DNA from: Brachynemurus nebulosus
Taxonomy: Eukaryota; Arthropoda; Insecta; Neuroptera; Myrmeleontidae
Direction of reading: 5' to 3'
Assembly: GCA_035578155.1 (NCBI GenBank)
Contig: JAPWDM010000008.1
Location: forward strand, 23,832,598-23,896,597
Length of the DNA: 64,000 bases
Within the stretch, counting starts at the first letter, position 1, and the number at the start of each line of letters is the position of its first letter. The position numbers were made by a program, and so were the translations under genes. Shown piece by piece: positions 53,656 to 64,000 of this stretch. Under the pieces are notes generated by a model that was given only the letters and a program-made list of their open reading frames with translations, did no database searches and was not told the DNA's origin.

Positions 53656-56600
53656 TTTAATAAATATTATTTTCGGTTTCTAGGGACCTCAAAACAAATT
53701 TCTGCCATAGTCTCGAGCTCAAGTCGTGTCATGACAGTGGCTGTAATAGCTGAATTCCATTCTGGAAATTCGCTAAAACTGACGGGGGAGCACTTCTGAA
53801 ACCTCATTTCGGGCAAAGGGTAACTATTTACAATTGTGACTCCTCAAAGGTATCATATAAAGTGTATTTAGCATTAATTAAAAGCATCAAGTTTCGATAT
53901 TTCAAAAACTAAGCGAGATTTCGAAAAATTTTTTATTTTTATTTTTTGGGTGAATTACTGAAAATCATTGTCAAATCACGGCATCATGGAAATCGTACTC
54001 GTGCCCCTTCAAGTCAGGATGCGTGCAGGTATGACATAATTCGAATTTTTTTTTTGACCCCAATACCACAAAACGTTTTATTTAGTTATTTTATTTGTAT
54101 GCCAAATTTTACGAAATAAAAAAAAAAGAAAATCAAAAGAAATTACTTGTCAATGATCCACTGCGTCGCTTCTTCTTCACCTTCTTCTCATTCGTGTCAC
54201 CGTCCACCTGATCGGACGCTTGTAACGACGGCAATTGATCCACAATATTCAACGGTACAATTCCAATATACTGCGCGTTCTCAATCAATATTTCGATCAC
54301 GCGTACATGACCGGTCAATCGTTGATTCGACTGATTACCGCCCATTTTGACGCGCGTCTCCAACGGCATAATATTCGGCGTTAAAATAATCGCTAAATTA
54401 TTCATATCCATTTTATTATTTTCCGAATATGTGGCCACGGTGCGTAAAAAATCCATAATATATGCCAATGTCGATAGATTTTCGGGTGGTAAAAGTAAAC
54501 AAGTCATTAGAATTGTGTCGACGGATTTGTTTTCGAGTCGCAAACAGTGTAAAAATGTTTCGTGGTACGCGTACGGGATTAACGGCTCCGGTAATTCTCG
54601 TAGAAAAAGTTTTAGTACGTTGGCGATATCGATTACATTATGTTCTCTCGTGAATCGACCTTTTTTGTCCAGCAAAATCTAAATTATAAGTTCGGGGTTA
54701 CGAGTTGGATTTAAAAAATCGTTGGTAATAGGGTACTTGACTGCTATTAAAAAAAGATTCAAAATGGTTTGTTTTTACGTAAGAATTAGTTAATTTTTGA
54801 TAAATTTTATAAAAATTATCAAAAAACCACAGTTTAATTTTAAATGAACAAATTGGCGCAAAAAAGACTTGGCGTAGTGACGTATGCAGTGACGTCACGA
54901 TTTAACTCAAACAGATGTCACTTCAGTCATGTGTACACGGTTCTATATCTATGGTTCTATATTTGTACAAAGCATTACCAACATAATTAACATGTATATG
55001 ACTGGTTGTCATAGACAATTTATCTAGGGTAGTCATATTTATATACATATTGTCTATCTTGCCTATAGTATTCATATATAAAGCTTATAAATCGTGACGT
55101 CATTTTAACATCTCGGTGCGTTTTAGTCATTTAAATAAAGGCTAAAAATTTATGACTTTCAAAATAGAATTTTTAAATAACTAAAGAATATTTTTATTTG
55201 TCACTGCTAAAATTGAATATATTTAAGGATAATACATAAAATTATTCAACATTTAAAACAAATTTTGATTACAGTCAAGTACCGTATTGTACATTAGTGG
55301 GGCTCCACAGATTTTTGGCTCTAAAAGAAAAACTAATGATCCGATTTTAATGACTTTTTTTTTTAAATGTTCGCCGCTACGGTGGATTAGTTAAAAAAAA
55401 TACTACAACTCGATATCAATACTAGAAATGCTTGGAAACTGTCGTTAAATTTGAAAAAATTCAATTTTGTTCTTTATTTTTTTTTTATTTATCTATTGAA
55501 ACTAGGTGGTGAGCATGTCCCTACTAGAGATGTCGATTCTCCAAAAAAAGATCGATTTTTGGATCGATTTAAATCGAAATTAAAAAAATCGATTAAAAAA
55601 AAATCGGCTAAAAAAAAATCGATTCTGTGAGATCAATTTAAAAAATCGAAATTTTGAAAAGTTTAATAAAAATTTGCTGATAATTTTTGTTAAGGGACTT
55701 AATTGATAGTACATGGGAAATATCGTGTAAAAACGCTTTACATTATATTTGTCAGGCGATGAGTTAACTTTTCAATTATAATTATAGCAAATAACACAAT
55801 TGAATATGTATAGGACGAATACCACGGAATGAACTAAGTTTACTATTCAAAAATTTCAAACAAACTGACAAAAAATGTTTTCTGAATAAGTTGCTTTTGA
55901 AGAAAGGGATCGTTAGCCCCATATGTGGTCTTCCTTTCCTTTGTATTAATAGTCTTCTCCTGGACAAAATAGTGCGTATACATACGTATTTATATGGAGC
56001 CACATGGGGGATTCGTTGATAATAACAAGTAAAAAGTGACAATTTATTAACAATAACGTTTTTGGTGTTTCATTTTAACACATGTTTCTTTGTAAAATTA
56101 CAACTAAAATGAAATTATTTTTGAAAAAAATCGGTTATCGATCTCTTACTTTTAATAATCGATTCATGAATCGATTCAAATGAAAAAAATCGAAAAAAGA
56201 ATAGATTTTTTAAGCTTCGATTAATCGATTTTCGGTTAATCGATTTAAAATCGACATCTCTAGTCCCTACCACTTGTTTTCAAGGACGGACCTTTCAATG
56301 TCACAGTCTGCTACGTGGCGCTAATGGCACTTGCTGGCATACTAAATAGAGTTGAGACATGTAAGCATTTTTCATCGAATAGATGTCAAAATTAATTATC
56401 ATATGATTGAGTACAAAAGTATCGTCACCAAGTTATGTGTTAACGAAGAATTAAATTTTTTTAATTTAATTAATCTTTCTAGGTTGAATTAAAGTATTTT
56501 GTTAAATATTTAATTTATTTTCAATTTATCTTAGATGAATCTTTGATGAAAAATAGCGAACTATCAAAACTCATGTCCCGACTCCAATTTTATTCTAGAA

Positions 56601-59099
56601 CATCAACGCCATCTGGTATGTTAGTTACAGCGGCATCAGAAAACATGCAGAAAACCGTCCATTTTTTTTTATAATGGACTATATGGAAAGTGGCAGGGAC
56701 ATGGTGGTGAGGTTAGTTAAGGTTAGGTTAGTTTTGACCACAGACCAATGAACACTATTATACTATACTACTAGACAAAGCGTAAAGCCAGTTTGTAGGC
56801 ATTTTTCTTGAAGCAGGTAACAGGGTGAGACGGATGAAATTTAATGAAATAATATAATGTCAATTTTTAAGCAAATGCGACTATAATTATTGCAGGACAT
56901 AATTTGTAAACGTACGTATTTTGAAAATAGAGCGAATACCACTTTCTTCCTTTTAAAAGTTTGCAGTTTATTCTCAAAAAAGTAACATTTTATTATCAAT
57001 ATTATATTTTTACAATAATTATTTGAAAACGTTACTACGGATACAATCAGTTGTGGCATTGATTACTATATTACAAAATACTATTAAGGTCGGAACTTGG
57101 TCGTAACTGGCTGCCTCAATTATACATTTATATAATTAGTCTATGTAATATAATATATACATAATATGTTCATTGGTCTGTGGTTTTGACAATATATTTT
57201 GACTTTGATATAAAAACAAGGTGGTGACGTTAGTTGAGGTTAGGTTAGTTTAGTTAGTATTGACAATATACTTCGACTTTGAAATAAAAGCTAGGTGGTA
57301 AGGTTAGTTTAGTTAGTTTTGACAATATACTTCGACTTTGATATAAAAACTAAGTAGTGAGGTTAGTGGGTGGTGCTAGTCGTTCGATAAACGGACGAAT
57401 AAAAAAAACTTAGTCGTCCGACTATCGGACACATAAAATAACCTAGTCGTTTGACTATCGGATGAATAAAATAAATTAATAGTCCGATAAATCTAATTCT
57501 TCTAGGAATGATATGCTTACTATTTTGTAATTAATAATTATTTGATTATAAAATATTACAGAAGGAATTAAATTTATAACATTTAAATTTATTCGCGAAA
57601 TTTCAAATTTTTAACCAGCCTCACCACCTAGTTTTTATATCAAAAATCTAAGTATATTGTCAAAACTAACCTAACCAAAACCAACCTCACCATCTAGTTA
57701 TTATATAAAAAATCGGAGTATATTGTCAAAACTAACTAGACTAACCTAACCAAAACCAACCTCACCACCTACTTTAAAAAAAAAAAACCAAAGTATATCG
57801 TCAAAACTAACTAAACTAACCTAACCAAAACCAACCTCACCACCTACTTTTATAAAAAAAAAAAAGTATATTGTCAAAACTAACTAAACTAACCTAACCA
57901 AAACTAACCTCACCAACTAGTTTTTATATAAAAATCGAAGTATATTGTAAAAACTAACTAAACTAACCTAACCAAAACCAACCTCACCACCTAGTTTTAT
58001 AAAAAAAACCAAAGTATATTGTCAAAACTAACTAAACTAACCTAACCAAAACTAACCCCACCAACTAGTTTTTATATCAAAATCGAAGTATATTGTCAAA
58101 ACTAACTAAACTAACCTAACCAAAACCAACCTCACCACCTAGTTTTTATATCAAAAATCGAAGTACTTATATTGTCTTGTCAAAACTAACTAAACTAACC
58201 TAACCAAATTTAAAATATTGTAAATTTAATTCCTTCTGTAATATTTTATAATCAAATATGTAATTATTAATTATAAAATAGTAAGCATACCATTCCTAGA
58301 AGAATTAGATTTATCGGACGACTAATTTATTTCATTCATCCGATAGTCGGACGACTAGGTTATTTTATTCGTCCGATAGTCAGACGACTAGGTTTTTTTT
58401 ATTCGTCCGTTTATCGGACGACTAGACACTTCGGAGGTTAGTTAAGGTTAGTTTAGTTAGTTTGGACAATATATTTCGACTTTGACACACATGCATACAA
58501 AATAAAATAAGAAAACCTAAAAAAAAATTGAATTTTTTCAAATTTAACGACAAATTCCCAGCATTTTCAGTACTGATATCGAGTTGTAGTATTTTTTTAA
58601 ACTGATCTTCCGTAACGACGAACATTTAAAAAAAAAATCATTAAAATCGGACCATTAGTTTTTCTTTTAGAACCAAAAATAGGTGGAGCCCCACTAATGC
58701 ACAATTACCAAAATCGTTTGTTTAAGTTACCTTAATTTCTTTTTGACGTACGTTCGAACCGGCTTTACGAAATATACCCTCAGTTTCGACATTTGTCTTG
58801 ATCAATGAACACGCTTCATGTACAAAACGAGGTATTTTTACCATACATCCATTATTTAATACTACATTTTCAGATGGTAATAAATACAATGGTACTTTAA
58901 AAATTCGTTTAAGAATTTGTTTATCCTAAAATGTTATTTTTAATAAAATAAATATATTTTATATCGTTCAAATATTCATATTTTGTTAAACCTGTTTGTA
59001 TGTGACTTTTTTTTGTCTATACTTTATGCCGAGTTGTCGTAAATTTTTTATAATTACGTTTTGTATATCGTCTTTACAATTAAATTCACTAATATTCAT
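48012..59099 (-). CDS. Rho GTPase-activating protein, ARHGAP11A (MP-GAP)-like, 869 aa
   Basis: Six minus-strand exons: 59099-58992, 58925-58731, 54678-54147, 53113-52960, 52559-52461, 49533-48012. All are GT/AG, phases agree, and they sum to 870 codons including the stop. The start is MNISEFNCKDD. The RhoGAP domain spans roughly residues 45-250: VPLYLLPSENV, IPRFVHEACSLI, TEGIFRKAGSNVRQKEIK with the arginine finger near residue 89, LKLFLRELPEPLIP, and MDMNNLAIILTPNIM with the conserved Asn. After the domain come basic stretches (KKVKKKRRSGS, KSNKRKAND) and a long polar, Ser/Pro/Lys-rich tail in the last exon. This order fits ARHGAP11A, which acts on RhoA in cytokinesis and cell shape and has a basic, phosphorylated C-terminal region. 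The orthology is from memory of the family. Two introns (2.9 and 4.0 kb) are transposon-filled. Confidence 0.88.
49725..51292. mobile_element. Compound foldback element in RhoGAP intron 5
   Basis: Two nested inverted pairs: 49727-49792 with 50316-50388 (GGGAATATGCATATAACTCA), and 49793-50315 with 50389-51292 (for example GCATTGCGCGCGCC against GACGCGCGCAATGC). The second arm carries a 361-bp hAT MITE. No coding content. Confidence 0.85.
50789..51149. mobile_element. hAT-type MITE nested in the foldback arm
   Basis: Ends TATGGAGGGTAGATAT and ATATTCTACACTCCATA, with perfect 8-bp duplication ATTATAAC (50781-50788 and 51150-51157). The opposite arm of the foldback near 49918-49931 is uninterrupted, giving an empty site. 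Confidence 0.88.
51293..52460. other. RhoGAP intron 5, right part
   Basis: AT-rich. A short inverted repeat of GGCGATAGAAAT lies near 51330-51385, and a repeat shared with 47490 lies near 51870. An open frame at 51849-52157 has no recognisable features. Confidence 0.4.
53114..54146. other. RhoGAP intron 3 with repeats
   Basis: Contains a hAT-like fragment ending TTTGAGAATCACTG at 53534 (no 5' partner), a (TA)n tract at 53577-53652, and next to it the inverted left flank of the (TA)n-bearing family (53660-53792). The rest is unremarkable. Confidence 0.6.
53577..53792 (-). mobile_element. (TA)n-bearing repeat family, copy 2 (inverted)
   Basis: GGGACCTCAAAACAAATTTC and CCATTCTGGAAATTCGCTAA are the reverse complement of 7189-7290, directly beside (TA)n as in copy 1. 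Confidence 0.7.
54729..55286. mobile_element. TIR element GGTNCTTGACTG, copy 2
   Basis: Ends TAGGGTACTTGACTG and CAGTCAAGTACCGTA. About 560 bp, without the (TA)n tract present in copy 1 (37805-38463). It abuts the next element directly. Confidence 0.75.
55525..56262. mobile_element. hAT-type MITE rich in AATCGATTTT, with 8-bp target duplication
   Basis: Ends TAGAGATGTCGATT and AATCGACATCTCTA, flanked by the perfect duplication GTCCCTAC (55517-55524 and 56263-56270). An unoccupied relative of the target (CAAGTGGCAGGGACATGATC) lies near 60490. Same structural family as 8344-8801 and 12773-13647. Confidence 0.92.
57376..58425. mobile_element. Foldback MITE with TCGTCCGATAGTCGGACGA-type arms
   Basis: Ends CTAGTCGTTCGATAAACGG and CCGTTTATCGGACGACTAG. 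The arms continue through CCGACTATCGGA repeats and TTCTTCTAGGAATG to about 57600 on the left and from about 58210 on the right. The middle is the minisatellite. Confidence 0.82.
57612..58205. repeat. Minisatellite, unit about 65-75 bp, about eight copies
   Basis: Each unit reads CCAACCTCACCACCTAGTTT, then a poly-A/T variable part, GAAGTATATTGTCAAAACTA and ACTAAACTAACCTAACC. Opposite-strand units occur at 56700-57370, 58430-58490 and 61905-62070. Confidence 0.88.
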
Positions 59100-61168
59100 C
59101 TTTTTTAAATTAACAAAATAAAATATCTTAAATAAAAATTACTCGAACATTATTTCAACAAAAATTAAAATTTATTAACACTATAAAAAGCTACAAGTCG
59201 TTTCCATGAATACTTTTAATGATTTTAATTGAATTTAAATCAAACACTGATTTGATTGGTCCATCTAAACAAATGAACTCCGTTTACTACCAATCATATT
59301 GCTTATCATTACTAATTATAACCGTTAATTTTTTGACATTTACGTTTCCTAAGTTCTTTAAAGCAGGGGCACTCAAACTTTTATGAATAGTAACATTTAT
59401 TTATTTCTTGAAAACTGTAGGAACCACCATATTTTTGTACTTGTAAATAAATCTTAAATTTGCAGTTTATTTTTAGAAAAGAATAGAAGATTGATTTGTT
59501 TCGAATATAAGAATTATTTAATTTTTTAACGAAAACTCATGATCAATTGTATCTGAAATGAGGTATAGTTTAGTGTCTACCACCATATTTTTGTACTTGT
59601 AAAACTATTGGGCTGAAAAACTAGTTCCTGTGGTTTTTTAAAATATGGTTCATTTCAGTTAAATTTAACCATGCTTCATCACTTTGAATTTAAATAATTT
59701 CCGTTTTCTTGGCTTTATTTCTTTTATTATTGCATTTATGTAAATCTTAAATTTGCAGTTTATTTTTAGAAAAGAATAGAAGATTGATTTGTTTCGAATA
59801 TAAGAATTATTTAATTTTTTAACGAAAACTCATGATCAATTGTATCTGAAATGAGATATACCAAAGCCATTAATAATGAATCCGCCTTCTTTGTTAATTA
59901 CTTCATTAAAAGCTTCAAAACTATTTTGTTATTCCAAGGCTTGATGAATTATTAAGGCTAAAACTTCTTTCTTTAAAACATGTGAACCTTTTCTGAACTG
60001 TATTCTTAGTCTTCCACAAACATTTTTTTATTTCTAATCGCTTGGAAAGTAACTGAATCACGATCATTCTCCATAATTATGTCTTTTATAAAAAAAAATA
60101 TATCATTTACTGTCACCGCTGTAGCTAATATACAAGATGGCCTTGATGGTACTTGTATCTAAAATAGATTTGAGACATGAGTTTTGATAGTTCGCTATTT
60201 TTCATCAGTGGTACATTTATCTAAAATAAATTAGAACTAAATTAAATATTTAAAAAAATACTTTACTTCAACCTAAAAAGATTAATTAAATTAAAAAATT
60301 TTAATTGTCCATTAACACATTACTTGGTAACGATAATTTTTTACTCAGACATATGATAATTAATTTTGACATCTATTTGACGAAAAATGCTCACATATCC
60401 CAACTCTATGTAGTATAGGGATTCTTGACTATAAGTGCCATCAGCGCCACGTAGCGAACTGACAATAAAAATTCGTCCTTGAAAACAAGTGGCAGGGACA
60501 TGATCACGACTAAAATAGAAAGAAAACATTTTCGATGACATTTTTGAAAAATCTGTGAAAATAGCTTTAGTTTGTGATCAGTACTTTGAATATGATCAAA
60601 AGTAAACTGACTCCCCAAACTCAATATTTCTACAACGTAATACAGCGGTTTTTATTATAATTTTGCTATGGATTAGGGAAAATAAGAATAATCTCAAAAA
60701 GTGAACTTAGCAGTAGTACTTGTGAACTTATGAAATAAGCTGTAATAAAATTATGCTTAATTTTTTGACGATGGGTTGCATCAGCTCGCGACCCATACGT
60801 TGGGAACTGCCGCTTTAAACAATTTTTCAAAATGTTATCTGTATATTCTGCAAATATAAAAGGAAAATTTTATTTAATTATTTTAGTTGAATTAAAAATA
60901 AAATTTGCTAAATATCTATAAAACTATCTATATAATTTATCATTTATTTTATTTTTTTATTTTTAATATTTGATGTTATTTTTTTCCGTTAGATGGCAGC
61001 ATAGTTAATTTTACAAATTGCAAAACAGGATTAACTTCAATAATTTTAAAATAATAATAATATAAGTGAATAATAAATGTTATTATAATTCAATTCCTAT
61101 TCAGTAATTTTTTTTGTAAAATTAGTAGCTTACAGTTTAAGATACTTACATTATTTTTAAAATTTAAA
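59100..61168. other. Intergenic region between the divergent RhoGAP and Dph5 genes
   Basis: Promoters of both genes should lie here. It contains a 118-bp direct duplication (59450-59567 and 59748-59865, from AATCTTAAATTTGCAG) and, at 60175-60510, an inverted copy of part of element A (matching 56263-56600). No gene recognised. Confidence 0.6.
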
Positions 61169-63345
61169 ATGTTTTACTTAATAGGCTTAGGGTTAGGTGA
61201 TGCTAAAGATATTTCGGTAAAAGGCTTAGAAATAGTTAAAAAATGTGAACGAGTATATTTAGAAGCTTACACATCCATTTTAACTGTTGGTGTAGAAGCC
61301 CTGGTAATTTCTTTTCATTAAAAATTTTAAGTTTTTAGACTAACAAAAATTTTAGAACAGGAAGAATTTTACGGCCGTCAAGTAATTATCGCCGATCGTG
61401 ATTTAGTCGAACAGGGGGCTGATGAAATTTTGAATGGATCAAAGGATTGTGATGTCGCTTTACTAGTTGTTGGCGATCCTTATGGGGCCACAACGCATAC
61501 TGACTTAGTGTTACGTGCCAAAGAGAATGGTATACCATTTCAGGTGGTTCACAATGCATCGATTTTGAACGCGATTGGATGCACTGGTTTACAGTTATAT
61601 AGTTTTGGGGAGACAATTTCAATACCTTTTTGGACGGACTCGTGGAAACCGGATAGTTTTTTTGATAAGATAGTGGCCAATTTCAAAAGAGGATTACACA
61701 CGTTGTGTCTTTTAGGTAAGTACAAAGGGAATGACAACGTATTTCAGTAAAATTTTTCAGAATTTGTCCCTGCTGTTTAGCAGATTTAAATCTTAGGTAA
61801 TTGTCCATTAGTGAGGCTCCAGCCCAATTTTTAAAAAAAATTTAGTAATTGCAGTATGTTTAGGGTGTTAAAAAAAGATAATTCTGGTCGGGGGAAGCTA
61901 GAAAAGTTTCGACTTTGATATAAAAACTAGGTGATGAAGTTAGTTAAGGTTAGGTTAGTTTAGTTAGCTTTGACAATATATTTCGACTGATATAAAAATT
62001 AGGCGGTGAGGTTAGTTAAGGCTAGGTTAGTTTAGTTAGTTTTGACAATATACTTCGACTTTGACACACTTGCATACAAAATAAAATACGCTGCTAATGG
62101 GGTGTGGCACACAGCTTCGTCCTACTCGTAAAAGACTTTAAAACAGTATTCTATCAAATATATATACCGTGAAATTATATTTTCGCCTTAAAGTTCATAA
62201 AAAATTGTTGTAACTCAAAATACTTAAAGGCTAAATTATAAAATAATAGCAAAAATATTTTAGAAACTAACCCCCAAAATACTTTAAAAATTTGAGCGAA
62301 GTGCGACTAGCAGTAAATAAGATATTGACATTTAATGGGATTTCATGGTAGCGCCGTGGATACTATTACTCCGAATGCAATGAAATTTGTAGGGGACCAT
62401 TTAGGAATCAAACCGCATAATTTCTGATAATTTCATAAAATAGAATGGAATAGTTAAGAAATTATGCCACTTGGTGCAATTTAGTATGTTAATGGAATGA
62501 CATGATTTCGATTAAATTCATAGGGGACCATCTGAGAACTAAATTGCATAATTTCTGAAAATTTCATTAAAAACAATCGAATAGTTCAGAAGTTATGCCA
62601 CTTGGTGCAAACTGGCGACACACAGACGGATAGACAGACGGACGGACAGACACCAAACCATAATTGTTCAGGAAGCTCTAAAACGTAAAATGTGCGTAAA
62701 AAATTTTATTTTGGAGGGAAAAAGTTTTTTATTTTTCAAAAGTGATCGCAATGCTTTCGCTACTTTAGTAGTCGCGGAAGCAAAAAGTAAACCTAAAAAA
62801 TTTGAATTTGTTAAAATTTAACGACAGTTTGTCAGCATTTCCAGTGCTGATATCGAGTTGTAGTCTTTTTTTAACTAATTCGCCGTAGCGTCGAACATTT
62901 TAAAAAAAATCATTAAAATCGGATCATTAGTTTTTCTTTTAGAGCCAAAAATAGGTGCAGCCCTACTAATGCACAATTACCGAATCTTAATTTTTTTTTT
63001 TTTTTTAATATAGATATCAAAGTGAAAGAACCTACACTGGAAAGTCTAATGAAGAAGAAAAAGGAATATATGCCACCAAGATTTATGTCAGTTGCTGAAG
63101 CCGCTATCCAACTTCTTCAAATCATTGAAAATAAAAAAATATCAAATGACGAGGAAATAATTAATCGAAATACGCTGACGGTTGGTGTCGCACGTGTTGG
63201 AAGTTTAGATCAACAAATTATTGCATGTTCTCTAGAGGAAATGGCATCTGTAGATTTGGGAAAACCATTGCATTCACTGGTGATTCCATCATTAAATCTA
63301 CATCCATTAGAAGACGAATATTTACGACAATTTAAAATAAAATAA
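61169..63345 (+). CDS. Dph5: Diphthine methyl ester synthase (diphthamide biosynthesis methyltransferase) Dph5
   Basis: Three exons, 61169-61303, 61361-61715 and 63014-63345, encode 273 residues, the usual size. It transfers methyl groups from S-adenosylmethionine in making diphthamide on translation factor eEF2, in the cytosol. Signatures seen: [20 protein letters not shown] (SAM-binding glycine-rich start), [127 protein letters not shown] and [11 protein letters not shown]. For exon 2 I chose the acceptor ending AACAG at 61360, not the TTTAG five bases earlier, because only it keeps the frame and gives the family sequence EALEEFYGR. Intron 1 is 57 bp; intron 2 holds a 1.2-kb transposon. AATAAA lies at 63379. 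Confidence 0.95.
61796..62981. mobile_element. Foldback element B in Dph5 intron 2
   Basis: Ends GGTAATTGTCCATTAGTGAG and CTACTAATGCACAATTACC match the outer arms of element A. The interior has reversed minisatellite units (GGTTAGGTTAGTTTAGTTAG) and a GACGGACGGACAGAC run near 62635. It takes up nearly the whole 1.3-kb intron. Confidence 0.78.
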
Positions 63346-63384
63346 TTTTTTTGTATTGATCAAATTTTGATTATTTTAAATAAA

Positions 63385-64000
63385 AAAATATTTTAAAATT
63401 CTTTTTTGTTCTATTATGGTGTGGCATTGCCAGGGCCGGCGGGATAAATGACGGACCCACGAGCACAACAAAGTTTCCAAACATTTTTCCCAAAATTACG
63501 ATTAAGGAACAAAAAAAAAAAAAAATTTCTTTGTCCGGGCAATTGCCCCGCCTGACCTCCTCTCTCGCCGCCCTTGGATACTGTGTATATCTAGGCACTG
63601 TTATTATGATTTCTGAAAAATGGTGAGAGTAGCATTACTCAGATGGAGCGATTTAAAATCTTACTCGCACGAAACTTTATAGTGGAGATGGGAGGATCTC
63701 TATTGAGGTATCCTGTAAGATGTGAGAATGTTTCCGTTTGCAAATTAAAACATGAGAACTGTAAAAAAAAATCGCACTCAAGCGATGCTGGGTGGGTCAC
63801 TAGCAAAATATAAGAGACGAAAAACAGTTATAGAATTACTGTTATCGGAATATTATTATGATAGCGCTAGAAAGCATGTAGAAATTGTTAAATTCAACTT
63901 TTTTTTTAAATAAAATTTTATTAGTCTTATTACATATTTGACTACTACAGGAAAACCTGTACATAGTTTGTAAAATGTATGTAAAATTATATCTTTTAGT
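63385..64000. other. Dph5 3' flank with a hAT-like fragment
   Basis: 63431-63576 runs from CAGGGCCGGCGGGA to CTCGCCGCCCTTG, which look like imperfect hAT-type inverted ends, but the 8-bp flanks do not match, so the call is weak. The rest is unrecognised. Confidence 0.45.

Larger units (their letters stand above)
55286..58709. mobile_element. Large composite foldback element A in RhoGAP intron 2
   Basis: Outer arms of about 230 bp: ATTAGTGGGGCTCCAC to GTTAAATTTGA at the left and their inverted copies to GTGGAGCCCCACTAATGC at the right. Inside are a hAT MITE (55525-56262), a second foldback (57376-58425) and a ~70-bp minisatellite. A shorter relative (element B) lies in the Dph5 intron. Confidence 0.8.

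Noticed and set aside
57612..58205. CRISPR array or telomere repeat
   Set aside because: Repeats and spacers are not of fixed size, the units are contiguous minisatellite copies, and the GGTTAG content is irregular rather than a telomeric array.
63431..63576. Complete hAT MITE after Dph5
   Set aside because: Ends resemble each other, but the flanking 8 bp (GGCATTGC and GATACTGT) do not match, so it is kept only as a weak fragment.

Overview
The window is nuclear DNA from an animal, most likely an insect. It is strongly AT-rich, and its genes have GT-AG introns as short as 57-85 bp that alternate with introns of 1-5 kb full of transposon debris. The conserved genes (Sec13, Pam16/Magmas, Dph5, an ARHGAP11-type RhoGAP) are ordinary eukaryotic ones. 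Abundant hAT and mariner MITEs and long (TA)n tracts fit an insect. I cannot fix the order or species from sequence alone. There are no bacterial features.

Layout. 1-9026 (+) holds the 3' part of a Ser/Thr-rich repeat gene ('gene A'): a mucin-like exon, an acidic/Asn-rich exon and a hydrophobic terminal exon, embedded in repeats. 12356-34456 (+) holds its full-length tandem paralogue ('gene B'). I assembled this from nine exons that keep one reading frame (9,873 nt, 3,290 codons plus stop): signal peptide, divergent CAP (SCP/Ag5/PR-1) domain, a single 8.56-kb Ser/Thr-rich repeat exon, a short basic/acidic stalk, and a C-terminal hydrophobic segment with no cytoplasmic tail. It looks like a giant secreted, surface-anchored CAP-mucin and is the most unusual object here. 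35437-37007 (+) is Pam16/Magmas; 40666-43158 (+) is Sec13; 46124-46421 (-) is a tiny two-exon coiled-coil gene; 48012-59099 (-) is the RhoGAP gene; 61169-63345 (+) is Dph5.

Between and inside the genes nearly everything recognisable is repetitive, and most of it is inverted (hairpin or foldback) DNA. Seven hAT-type insertions have perfect 8-bp target duplications, two related long-arm foldback families occur, a mariner relic sits inside a (TA)n tract, several short hairpin MITE families are present, and there is a ~168-bp tandem array and a ~70-bp minisatellite inside a large foldback element. Several insertions can be proved because an unoccupied copy of the same target lies elsewhere in the window.

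The genes do not form a pathway. Pam16 acts in mitochondrial protein import, Sec13 in COPII coats, nuclear pores and GATOR2, the RhoGAP in RhoA control, and Dph5 in diphthamide synthesis on eEF2. Genes A and B are a local tandem family. Splice sites were chosen by eye from GT/AG, phase and family alignment; no search or RNA evidence was available.
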